A stretch of DNA of 64,000 nucleotides from Phlebotomus papatasi. Taxonomy: Eukaryota > Arthropoda > Insecta > Diptera > Psychodidae. The DNA lies in NCBI RefSeq assembly GCF_024763615.1, contig NC_077224.1, positions 5,252,795 to 5,316,794 of the forward strand, written 5' to 3'. Positions 1-10,500 of the stretch are shown piece by piece (position 1 is the stretch's first letter; every line of letters begins with the position of its first letter). Position numbers and translations under genes: made by a program. The notes under the pieces were generated by a model. It saw nothing but the letters and a program-made list of their open reading frames with translations, was not told the origin of the DNA and ran no database searches.

Positions 1-549
1 GAGATTAAAGAATTTTTGGAAGAATTTGCAACACTCCCAATATCAGAAATGTGTTTTTAAGGCTTATTTTTTGAAGAAAACACCACCACCTTTCTTCCTT
101 TGTTTTGCTGTTACATTTACTCGGCAAAATTCGTTCAGTTCAACTCGCCGAATTCGCAGTTTTGCCATTTGTAAGTCCGGCGAAGAGAATTTTCTTGCTC
201 ACTTGAAAAACGCATTTCTCGAATAAAAAATGGTCTGCATAAAGTTATAAAGGAGTAAATTTCCTATCAAAATATCACTATGGGATATTTTTTTGATTCA
301 CGAGAACTCATAACAAAACGAAAGAAAATGATAAAAAAATATCCCAGTTCTGACAAAATTTGTCCCGTCTGTTTTGAGAATTTTCACAAAATTATCTTTT
401 GGAAAATGGCTCAGAAAGCGCATTTACTTTTGAATTAGGGGAAAATAACTTCGGCAAAGTTCAGATTCTCTGATAGCTTGTGAAAAAATAAAATTTCCGT
501 TTTGACAAATTTGCCCCAATCTCCTCTAGCATTTAAGTCACGAGTTCGA

Positions 550-1560
550 GCACTTCGCAGTCTGTGACAGCCAACGTCTGCAGCGATTCCACTGGATTTC
601 CAGCAGCCTTTTCTGCCATGTCCGCTGATTTTACCGCTAAAATCCGCGTAGAGTTCCCTGGATTTTACCGCTCAAAATCCGCGTAAGCTTCCGAGATGGA
701 ATTTGCCGCTAAATTTCTTCCTAGCGTTCCATGGACGTTTGCGGAACTCTGTATAGGACCGTCTAATAAGAAATGTCCGCGAGTTTCCATGGACTTTTTC
801 TGACGAATATTTCCACTGCTTTTCCTATGGATTATTAGTGTATAATCGACAGTGAGCCCTTTCAAAATTCGGAAAATCCTCTTTATTTCCACGAAATTCT
901 CCGTGGAAATTTCCATACAACGGCCTTAGAGAATTCCGTGGTTTAATATTACGGAATTCCACGACTTTTCCAGTGGATTTTTTTAAAATATTTTTCTTCA
1001 AAATGATTCCTAAAATTGGTTAAAAATTGCGTGGAATTTTAATAGAGAATTTCCACAAAAAACATCCACAAAATAAATGGAGGATCAGTACCAATTGGCA
1101 ATTTAGAACTTGGAGAGTATTCATGTATCAGACGAACACTCAATTGTTCTACTTTTGAATTGAAAATATTGCTACCATATCGTTCATTTGAGTATGTCTA
1201 GCTCGCAAGAATTATAGCGTTAAGGCGAAAAATAATTGCGGAATTTTCGCGTTTACTTCCATGGAGTCTTGGTCGGAAAGATATCAGAAAATATACTCGG
1301 AATATTCAAAGGAAATTTTGAATCAATTTCCAGGAAATGCTCTCAGATATGTTGCAAGAAAATTCCTCGGACTTTTTTTCCAGGAAATCCACGCGAAAAA
1401 AAGCTGATAACTCCGCAGAATTACAAGCGGAATATTAGCGTTTATTTCCACGGAAACTCTCGCGGAAAAATAGAAGACAAATTCCAGGGAATTTTCTGTT
1501 ACTGTGAAATTTTGCGACCGATCGGCTACAGGGACGCTTTGCCATCCCTTCGACAATTCT
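550..1560. repeat. Degenerate repeat region rich in TTCCRYGGAA
   Basis: The stretch is a mosaic of short imperfect copies of motifs such as TTCCATGGA, TTTCCACGGAA and GTGGAAATTTCC on both strands, together with CGCGGA. There is no clean period. It looks like a decayed simple or foldback repeat, and neither open frame across it resembles a known protein. Confidence 0.45.
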
Positions 1561-1789
1561 TGCAAAATTGCAAAAAATCAAAAAAAACTTATTTTAACTT
1601 TGTAATTAGGGTAATCCCCTTCGTGTGCTGCAGCCGCCTGACTGACTTTCAGCGCTATCCGGCGTTTAAAAAGTAACCTTATCTGCCAATAATTGCCCCA
1701 AGGCGTACCCAGAATCAAATTCTAGGAAATTGTTTAAAAAAAAAGCACATTTTCTTTCGAGGAAGAAGAAAATGATTTTAAACAAAGTT

Positions 1790-2315
1790 GTACAGCGGTA
1801 AGACCGTATTTAGACTAGAGGTTTAGCGGGTTTAGCCTAGTTTCCGAAGGTCTCAAAATCCTAAATAGCAACCAATTTAATTTGTTCTTCTGATTCAAAT
1901 AGATTAATTCCCATTAATAATCCATTTCTGAGTCAGAATTTTCCAAAAATCTTCGACTGATAAGAAATTAGAGAAGTTAAGCCTTATCTCTTTCGCGTCT
2001 TTAGGGTCATATATGACCCGGGGAAAAAAGTTTATTTTTGGCTATTTACATTAATTGAAATCTAACTGGAGTCTTGAGAAAATGAGCCAAGAATCTTACA
2101 TCCTTCTATTATGATGTCGTGCACGAACAGATAGATTTCAATTAATGTAAATACCCAAAAAAAACTTTTTTCCCCGAGTCATGACATTACCCTAAAGACG
2201 CGAAAGAGTTATGGCTAAGCCTAGGGCCTCGACAGACCTGAGTCGAGGCCCATAATTTTTCACTAAGTCGTCTCTCGGCTGAAGTCGTAAGTGTGTCTAG
2301 GGCATTAGATCTGAA
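1790..2315. mobile_element. Dispersed repeat copy H1 (shared with 18130-18565), split by a hairpin element
   Basis: Shares GGTCTCAAAATCCTAAATAG and TTAAGCC...GGCTAAGC with the copy at 18130-18565. Near the left end it has ACCGTATTTAGACTAGAGG and near the right end GGCCTCGACAGACC, which look like degenerate terminal repeats. A 221-bp hairpin element sits inside its TTAAGCC/GGCTAAG segment. Confidence 0.5.
1988..2208. mobile_element. Hairpin (foldback) MITE with TTAT target duplication, piggyBac-like ends
   Basis: Arms at 1988-2065 and about 2130-2208 are inverted copies (CTCTTTCGCGTCTTTAGGGT at the left end and its complement at the right), almost closing the whole element into one hairpin. 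TTAT flanks both sides (1984-1987 and 2209-2212). The homologous sequence near 18525 has a single ATAT at that place, i.e. an unoccupied site. The end sequence CTCTTTCG is shared with the TTAA-flanked element at 18775-19798, which suggests a related family. Confidence 0.75.
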
Positions 2316-2427
2316 GCCCTTATAAATTTCCAATAAGAATATTTTCTCTCAAATTACTTCCAAATCGGAATATTAATAAAAAGAAAATTTTTTGGATTCT
2401 AATTAGTGATTTTCCAATTGTCCTTAC

Positions 2428-3263
2428 CTTCGATGCTGTCCTCGGCCATGGAGAGGAGAAAGCAGGAAGACAATTGAGGCACTGGCGTGGCTGCTGCGAA
2501 GAGAGTCGGCGAGGCATGAGTGAAGTACTTCTGCGAGAGCAGATTGTACGTCTCAATAGCTGCATCGATGTCCTCTCCGTGAATTCCCACGGAAACACGC
2601 ATCAGCATGTGCTGAGGCCTCTCGGCAATCTTTCCTCCCAGCTTCATCAAGTACGACCGCTCCAGGGTCTTGAAGCCGAAGTAGCTGTAGCCATAGTCCC
2701 GGTCATGGACCAGGGCCGAATTGAGCCTCTCCGAATTGGCCATGATGATGTTGTAGTGCTTCTCTGAGATCTTGGGTGACAATTTCCCCGTGGTCTCATT
2801 GATAGCCTTGTAGAGATCCGTCATGACGTCAGAAAAGAGTTTCTTCGTCTCCTTGTGCAGGTTCGAGACAACGAGTCGGGCTGCCAGTACGGCAAAGTCT
2901 GCATGATCCGTGGTCATTGTGGCAGCAATCTCTGCAGCCAGATTGTCCAATTCTGGAGTAGTTACTCCAGAATACAAACCCTTCTTCACCTTCTGCGTAA
3001 TGGCCGGCTATTTTGAACAAAGACAATTTGGTCAGGAGATTTCTCTCGAAATTCCCCACAATCTCTACTTACAGGATCCACAAAGTTCATATTCAATCCG
3101 TAGCAGAGTTTATTGATCCTCGAGGTGATCTTGTCGCAATTAACATCCTCCTTCCTTCCATCTGAAATGGGAAAAGAATTGGATTTGTCTGTTGCGGAGC
3201 ACCCTCCCATTTAGGGCTCAATTTAGCTTTTCCTGGATATTTACCTCTCTTGATTACAAACAT
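2428..3263 (-). CDS. RnrL: Ribonucleoside-diphosphate reductase large subunit, N-terminal part (three exons, runs off left edge)
   Basis: Class I ribonucleotide reductase alpha chain, which reduces NDPs to dNTPs in the cytosol with the small subunit. Exons on the minus strand: 3263-3245 (7 codons begun, MFVIKR), 3161-3073 and 3007-2428, all with GT donors and AG acceptors and phases that join cleanly (229 codons plus one base). The joined protein shows the ATP-cone region (DKITSRINKLCYGLN), then GLYSGVTTPELDNLAAE, then the start of the catalytic barrel with SYFGFKTLERSYL, ERPQHMLMRVSVGIH and THASPTLF, ending in QLSSCFLLSM. These are hallmark stretches of eukaryotic RRM1. The family is usually about 800 residues, so roughly 70% is missing. 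No further exon was seen in positions 1-2427, so the rest lies outside the window behind a long intron. The last exon ends in phase 1 at a GTAAGG donor. Confidence 0.95.
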
Positions 3264-3614
3264 TTTAGACTCTTCACACTTTAATAGACACTTTCTCAAT
3301 ATAAAATTGATTTAAAATTGTAGAATAATGATGTAAATCTTTACAAAACTTTTTGCAACACGCTACGAATGTGACAAAAGGAAGACGCTTGGAGTTCCCG
3401 CGCTATTTCGCGAAATTTTTATTGGCCCTTTTTGTACGTAACAATTATTTGGTATTTCAATGTTGGCTGCCATGAAGTGCTCGAAAATGTAACTGCAGCG
3501 TATGCAGCAGATGTAAATGCATTATCACTGCATAACCCGGCCGGCTATCTACTATGTATAAACTCAGTACTGAGTATAATACTTAGTACGAAACTAGTAC
3601 TCGAAAATTATGAA

Positions 3615-4123
3615 AATTCGCCATTTTTCAGCTGAAATATTTACTATATACCAAATAGCTAGAAGACTTGCAAAAAATATTCTAGATTCCTTCAACCTTC
3701 TACTTTACAATTATGTGCAGACATAAGAAAAAAAATAACTTTAGGTACAGTAGACTCTTCGATATCCGGCTGACTGGGGGACAAATAACATTTAGGTTTT
3801 TTGAATGATCAACGGTTTTTCTATTTTGTGCTGTGTGAATTTATTTTCTGTCTGACAAAGAAAAAGAGAATTTTCTTCATGGTGTGCTTATGTTTCATTT
3901 TTTTATCACAATTATGTATTAAAAACTTCGATACAATGTTAATAATACTTTAATTCACTCTGGACAAACTTCATGTTTAGTGAAAATAATTTTGAATATA
4001 TCAACCGCCAGTGTTTGGCAGCTGTCACCCGGATATCGAAGTGCTGGATATCGAAGAGTCTACTGTAGTCAGAAAAAATTATTTTCTGTATGGGACACCG
4101 GTGTTCCAATCGTCCTTAAAGCG
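3615..4123 (-). mobile_element. Truncated piggyBac-like MITE (family P1, reverse orientation) interrupted by a mariner-like MITE
   Basis: Reverse-complement match to one end of the full copy at 21877-22391: it ends with CACCGGTGTTCCAATCGTCC and TTAAAGCG, followed by TTAA at 4124-4127. The other end of the family is missing. The sequence is split at GGTA/TAGTCAG by the element at 3748-4065. Confidence 0.7.
3748..4065. mobile_element. Tc1/mariner-like MITE C1, TA target site
   Basis: 318 bp flanked by TA on both sides (3746-3747 and 4066-4067), with terminal inverted repeats CAGTAGACTCTTCGATATCC. A second inner copy of the end motif (CCGGATATCGAAGTGCTGG) lies at the right. No coding capacity. 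It resembles the copy at 7009-7335. Confidence 0.8.
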
Positions 4124-6921
4124 TTAATAAATCAGTTGGTTTCCCCTATCCACCGCCCGAGAGCTGAGAAAAACTTGAGAGGTTTTTCAATTTAAAGAAT
4201 TTTGTACATTTTGAAGCAGTCAAGATTTTATTTTTTAGGTTTATTTTAGGTCTTTTCACTGTAAGATGTTGAAAATCTTAGTAATGATGTATGAACATTT
4301 GTTTTTTTTTTGGTGGATTTCGTAAAAAAGTCTTATTAATTTGTAAAAGAAAATGTGTATTCGTTTTTTGTAACACATGACCCCTCTGGATTTTTTTACA
4401 CTAATATTTGATAAATTAATTGAAAGAATTGTTAAATCTTTGGGTAGATAAAAATCAGTGCTTAATGCACAAAAGAAAAAACAAAATTGAAAAAATAGAA
4501 GCGAAAACAGACGAAAATTTATAAAAATTACAATAAATATAATTTATAAGTAAAAATCTGTCCATTATTTCTCAAATGAAGTCAATGTGTTCACTAAATC
4601 TTTAAAAAGAAAACTGTTAAAATCAAACCCTCTTTGGAATATGTAAAATTAATTGACATTGCCTCCTTTTCCTCACAGTCCCAGGTTATTTTCACTTGAT
4701 TTTAAGGGAATCACCTGTAAAACTGTATAAGGCCACATAAATCGTAATTTACTTCGTGAAATATATCAATTCCTATTGTTTTTTCTACTTAATTTGACGA
4801 TAATAAGTCTAACAAGCTCCTCTCGAGGAGCATGTTTATAAATCAAAAAATGTATTAGTTAATAAAATGTTAAGTACTGTGCATGGGAACACTTATTAAT
4901 TTGAAATTAAGCTTTCAACTGCCATTTTAATAAGTAACTTATTTATAAATAAGTAAGCTGGTTACTGTGCATACCCCCCTATGTCTTTTTAAGCTTCTTT
5001 AAAACTTTTATTCTAATTCTAGAAAAAAACCTTGTATTATATTTTCGAGACGTTGAACAATTTTAAAAAAATCATCCGGATTACGAAGCGGAGATCTGTC
5101 ATATTGTCTCCCAATCATCCGGATTACGAAGCGGGCACTGTAGATAGTAGATTTTGTCTGAAATATCCCAAAGTCTCAAATACTCATCATTAGTGTGCAT
5201 GAGTCGACATTTATACTGAGTATATAGGGTAGAGTCAGTACTTTTTCGCCAGTAAGCACTTTTTCGACACCTACAAATAAAATCACTTTTTAAGGGAATT
5301 ATGAGCTCATGGAACTACGAAATGAGTATTATTTCATGATCTCCAGTCTAACGCATCAAGAAACCATATCAGGCTCTTTACCGACTATATTATTTGCAAG
5401 TTATTAAAAGAAATTCTCGACAAGGTGAACAATCCAAAAATGGGTCCTGTGACGGTCGTCAGAGCGTCGAACGACCGAAAGTGGGGAACAATATGATGGT
5501 TTTTACGAAAGTCACTTGCCGTCGTAATAACTCTGAGATTACTCGCCCAGGACTAAAATATGACGCGCCAAAATGGGCTCTTCCAGTGACTTCCAGTGTC
5601 CCTATAAATAATCTTCCCCTCACTGAGTATATCTGAGGGGAAATATCACTCGTCAAATGGCAAATACAATTACTCAGTGCAGTGAATTCGCAAAGTAGTT
5701 TGCAATTTCGCGTGTTTTCTCAATAATATTATTGTATAGCATTAGGAGGGAAAGCTCCTTCAGTAGAGAAATGTGTTGTGATTTAGAAAAAGACAGTGCC
5801 GACAAAAATTAAACAAAAATTAGGCACTGTTTTGGTTGATAAATACCCGGACAATTTTTATGGAAAATTAAATTTCGTTATTCAGATGTTTGCTACTGTC
5901 TCAGGAGTATTGAAGCGTACATTAAAACGCTAGCTTCATTATTAAGACATTTATTGTCTAAAATTCCGGTCCAACTCCTCGATTTTGTCAATAGCGCGGC
6001 TACTTATAGGTTCTGCTGACCCGAATAAGAATAGCGCTGTACAGAGGGGACAGAATCGGGAACAATAACATAAAAATAATAACATAAAATTATATAATAA
6101 TAATATATATTGTTTCGCAACAATATTGTGTGATAAAAATCTTGTGTCTTAAAGTCCTATTTAGTGAAAATATTAAAAGATTTTTGTGTGTTGTTGTCAT
6201 CCAGCTGGAACATTTTCGACATGTCGGGCGGCTCATTGAGCAATAGTCGAATGAGAAAAATATTCGCAAATGTGAGTAGTGAAATTGGAAAAAATTGACC
6301 AAAACTCCATAAAAAGTAGCAAAAAACAAGAAAATATGTGAAGAATTAATGAGAAAACAGTGTCTAAGGTGATAGTATAGTGCAAAATTGTGCAGTGCAT
6401 TTGACATTTTCATTGAGAGTACGTACGTCGATTTCGTACATATGCGGTAGAGAAAGATGGCAAGTGCACTATTTTTGGCGCGTTATTTTTTCGCACGGAA
6501 AAGGACCGTATGACTGTAATGACGCAGATTTTGTTCAATTTGCTTCTTCACTAGAACGATGACTAGCGATACAGCAATTTTTTTAGACCTCTACCAAAAC
6601 ATTTTAAAATACTACTAGTATCCCTGTACCAAGTTATGTTTCGAAAAACGGAAAGTTTTGTTACATTCAGGGTTTTGAAGAGCCTTAACGATAGTTGCTT
6701 CGCATTTTCTGCAAAATATAGCGACATTAAATTGTCACGTTTGTGTTCAATTACGATTTTAAAAAGTTTTACAAAATATTATCGAAAATGCTTTTGTAGG
6801 CTTTTAGCCAATAAAATGAACTACCACTATGCAAAATATGGAACCGCTGTCACCAGCGGTTTGATAGCTATGCGCTCTGAAATTTGTTGCATTTTTTTCA
6901 GCCACCCTGTATATACTCAGT

Positions 6922-6959
6922 ACTTCTTCTTCTTCTTCTTTTTCTTCTTCTTCTTCTTC
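6922..6959 (+). repeat. (TTC)n microsatellite
   Basis: About twelve TTC/TTT units in a row, just before a GTTTTAGGCCGGACGTTCTG segment that recurs in inverted orientation near 38085-38130. Confidence 0.9.
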
Positions 6960-7008
6960 GCTTTAAAGTTTTAGGCCGGACGTTCTGACAACATCCACAC
7001 AGCCAATA

Positions 7009-7335
7009 CACACGACTCTTCGTTATCCGGCTGACTGGGGGACAAAATGACATTTAGGTTTTTTGAATGATCAACATGATCAACGCTTTTTATATTTTGT
7101 GCTGTGTGAATTTATTTTTTGTCTGACAAAGAACAAGAGAATTTTCTTCATGGTGTTCATATATTTCATTTTTTATCACAATTATGTATTAAAAACTTCG
7201 ATACAATGATAATGATACTTTAATTCACACGGGAGAAACTTCATGTTTAGTAAAAATAATTTTAAATACATCAACCGCCAGTGTTTGGCAGCTGTCAACC
7301 GGATAACGAAGTGCAGGATAACGAAGAGCCGTGTG
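7009..7335. mobile_element. Tc1/mariner-like MITE C2, TA target site
   Basis: 327 bp with terminal repeats CACACGACTCTTCGTTATCC / GGATAACGAAGAGCCGTGTG flanked by TA (7007-7008, 7336-7337). The interior is about the same as C1 (GGCTGACTGGGGGACAAA, GCCAGTGTTTGGCAGCTGTC), but the outermost six bases differ (CACACG against CAGTAG). Confidence 0.78.
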
Positions 7336-7513
7336 TATATACTCAGTACGATCTGTGAAGTCAGTACGGATAGCCAGCCGGGCAGTACGAATGGTCGGCC
7401 GGGATGATGCATAAGATGTGTAGGGGAAACTGCTAGAATTCTGCAACAGCTGATTTTGACACATCACCAATTTGCCGCACAAAAAGTGTTTAGGTTTTTT
7501 TCTCCGGATAAAA

Positions 7514-10500
7514 ATGTTGTTCCCTCTCGCAATAAATACTGTTCTTTCTGTGATTGCATTCATTGCAACAAATCATCTAATTCCCAATCTCAAGGATATG
7601 TTTATAAAAGCAAATGTCTTTGGGATAGACATGAGTAAAAGGGATAAAGTTAAAATGTAAGTTGGCCAGAGTTAATTCTTATGCAATTCCCTGACAATTT
7701 TATGCAATTTCCAGTCCGGAATCCATGGGAGTGGTCACGGGATCGATGTACCTGGTGGTATCCTTCCTCTTCATCCCATTCCCATTCACAGAACACATTT
7801 TAAGTGACTCAAAAGGTGCTCAATTCCCTCACAATGAATTTGTTGAGTTGATCTCTGCCCTCCTCTCGATCTGCTGCATGATTCTGCTGGGATTTGCAGA
7901 TGATGTGCTGGATCTGAGATGGAGAATAAAGCTCCTACTGCCCACAATTGCCTCCTTGCCTCTTCTTATGGTGTACTATGTGAATTTCAACTCAACGACC
8001 GTGATAATGCCAAATATTGTGCGCCAATTTGTTGGGCATTCCCTCAACATTGGCTTCCTGTACTACATCTACATGGGAATGCTGGCTGTCTTCTGCACCA
8101 ATGCCATCAATATCCTGGCTGGCATCAATGGCCTCGAAGTCGGACAGTCTCTCATCATTGCCCTGTCCATTGTCACATTCAACTTCGTGGAGATTTTCCT
8201 AGGCAGAGGAGATCAGTGCCATCCGTTCTCCCTCTACATGCTCCTGCCCTACATTGGCACAACTTATGCTCTCTGGCTCCACAATAAGTAAGTACAGCAA
8301 TCAATTTTTCTATTTCCATTTTATTCGGAAGAGTATTTCTTTATGATACATGCCATTTTACAAAGTAAAATATTATTCCTTCAATTCGGAATTAAAAAAA
8401 AAATAAAAACGAAAAAGACATTAGACCTAAATATAACGACAGTCTTCATTGATCGTTCATCATCTGCGAAATAAGGCATCATACACAATTTATTACAAAG
8501 AGGATATTTAGTTTTTTTAATGCTTTACAATTATTACATCATTTTTTCTCATTAAACCTGTATATTGACTTGTGCATCGCTCAGATTTCTCTCTCTCTTC
8601 TTTTTTTACACACATCGATAAGAAAATGCTTTAAAATGATTTTTTCTTCTTGATCTTTCTTCCAATCTCTATCACAGTTTTTTTCTGTATCTCTCTCTCC
8701 GAGAAGCGAGTGTAGAAAAAAAGAATCATGCATTAATTTGCATTAGTTTTTTTTTGTTATCATATTTGAGTATTATTTTTTTTAATTGTTCTGATGCAGG
8801 TCAGCTTATGTGGATAATATTGAGGACAGAGTAGAGAGAAAAACTCTGGATTCTTGTTATAAATAGAAATTTAGCCATGGAAAGAACCAATTATCTCGTA
8901 CAACATATCATTTCCCCTTAGCCGAGACACACTCTAGCTTCTCTTCATATCCTTCAATTGTATTAGCAACTGCACTGAGAGAAATCCGAAATATTTAAAA
9001 TAACATTCCGGAAATGTTAATTTTACCCTGCATTATTGATCCGAAATCGGTGTAAATATTACCCTTTTTAGGTGTATTAGGGGTTAAAGTTACCCTCTTC
9101 TATCTTAATTTTACCCTTAAAAAGGCGTAAAATTAACATTAAAAAATGTTGATATATTTGTACACCTAAAAAGTGTTAGTTACGAGGAAAAAAAGGTTAT
9201 TGCACCCTCTTTTTTTCTCATAGGCTATCTGCATTCAAAATGCATGAAATCTGCGTGAAATGCACACAGCAAAGATGCTAATGCACTCGATTAAATGTCA
9301 GATAAATCTTTCGTCTTTTACTAAGCCGAGACACTTTCCCTTCCGCCAAACAGAAAGGCGAAATTGTGTTCATAAAATAATAAACAGCGATTGGATTATG
9401 ATGTTTTTCCAATCAAAAATAAAAATATGAAATCTTTTTCCTGTAGACTCCATTTAACTTCAGTTAAAACGATTAAAACACTCAGAATTACTTTTGAGAG
9501 AAAAAGAATTTGGTGGTGCCTGTTGGCATTTTTCGAAATGCCGCGAAAATTCACGTTGAGAAAATGAGAGGTTTTTTAATGTTAAAATTGTTTAATTCCT
9601 TAGAGTTAAGTCATTTTCACAAGAAAATGCTTTTTATAATTTAGTTGAATACAGTTATTTGGGTAATTTGTAAATAATTGTCGATATTACAACAAAAACA
9701 TTGGGATGAAATTTTGAGCTAGAAGACTTATATTCTTTTGAGCTGTCCCAAAATTCAGGATAGGTTTGAGAAAAACCCTTTTGTACAACATTATTTTGGT
9801 TAATAAGGAATGCAAAAGTACATATTACAAGAAGGGACACGACCTGCTAATAAGCATAAAATAGAGAAGAAAATATTTTGTTGCATTTTAGAGATTTTTT
9901 GCAACCGTAGCGCCTCCAGACGTTTGCAAAGTGAGTTATTTGTGTCTATCTCTCTCTCACAGTTGAATTGCGCACGATTTAAGAACTTTTTATTTGAAGT
10001 GATATTTGCATTTAATTTCTTTGACATCGACAAGCGGTTTTCGGCAAAGGTTAAATGTCGATGGGTGGCTTGAAGTTGATGATGTCAGATCCACCCCCTC
10101 CCACCTCCTTCCACCATTTTGGAACACCCCCAAATTTTGTTTTTTTTTTTTTTAATAATTCAGCCCCTATGGCATGGACCGATCTCAAATTTTAGTATAT
10201 TACAGCTGGGCCTAAGACCTTTCGATTTAAAAAAAATAAGCTCCCCGACCTCCCTGACCCGAGCCATAAGGGGTCAAAAATTAATTTATCAAATAGCCAT
10301 ATCTCCGGTTCTAAATATCGGAATTTGAAAAAAAAATGGTTTTTGGAAAGCTCTCATGGAGTACTCCAACCCTTATGACACCCCAATTCCATCTGATTCA
10401 ATCGAAGAAGGTCCGATTAATCGAAAAATCGATTTTCGAAATTTCAATTTCGAATATTTCGAAAATTAGACTATGGTTTTTCTTTAAATTTTAGCATGTT

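Larger units (their letters stand above)
1..2427. other. Intronic/unassigned AT-rich DNA left of the RnrL exons
   Basis: No exon was recognised. Positions 550-1560 are unusually rich in degenerate copies of TTCC(A/G)(C/T)GGAA and its complement, and open frames there are by-products of that bias. Positions about 1790-2315 are a dispersed repeat related to 18130-18565, interrupted by a hairpin element at 1988-2208. Confidence 0.5.
3264..7513. other. Intergenic region between divergent RnrL and Alg7
   Basis: No gene was recognised. It holds a piggyBac-like fragment with a nested Tc1/mariner-like MITE (3615-4123), a pair of CCGGATTACGAAGCGG partial copies near 5090 and 5120 that resemble mariner-like ends, a (TTC)n tract at 6922-6959 and a second mariner-like MITE at 7009-7335. 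Small open frames here (for example around 5394, 6090 and 6636) have no recognisable motifs. Promoters of both genes must lie at its two ends, but no core element was confidently seen. Confidence 0.5.

Noticed and set aside
1236..1676. 146-residue open frame
   Set aside because: Lies in the degenerate TTCCRYGGAA region; peptide is repetitive (FHG, GNSRGK patterns) and has no recognisable domain.
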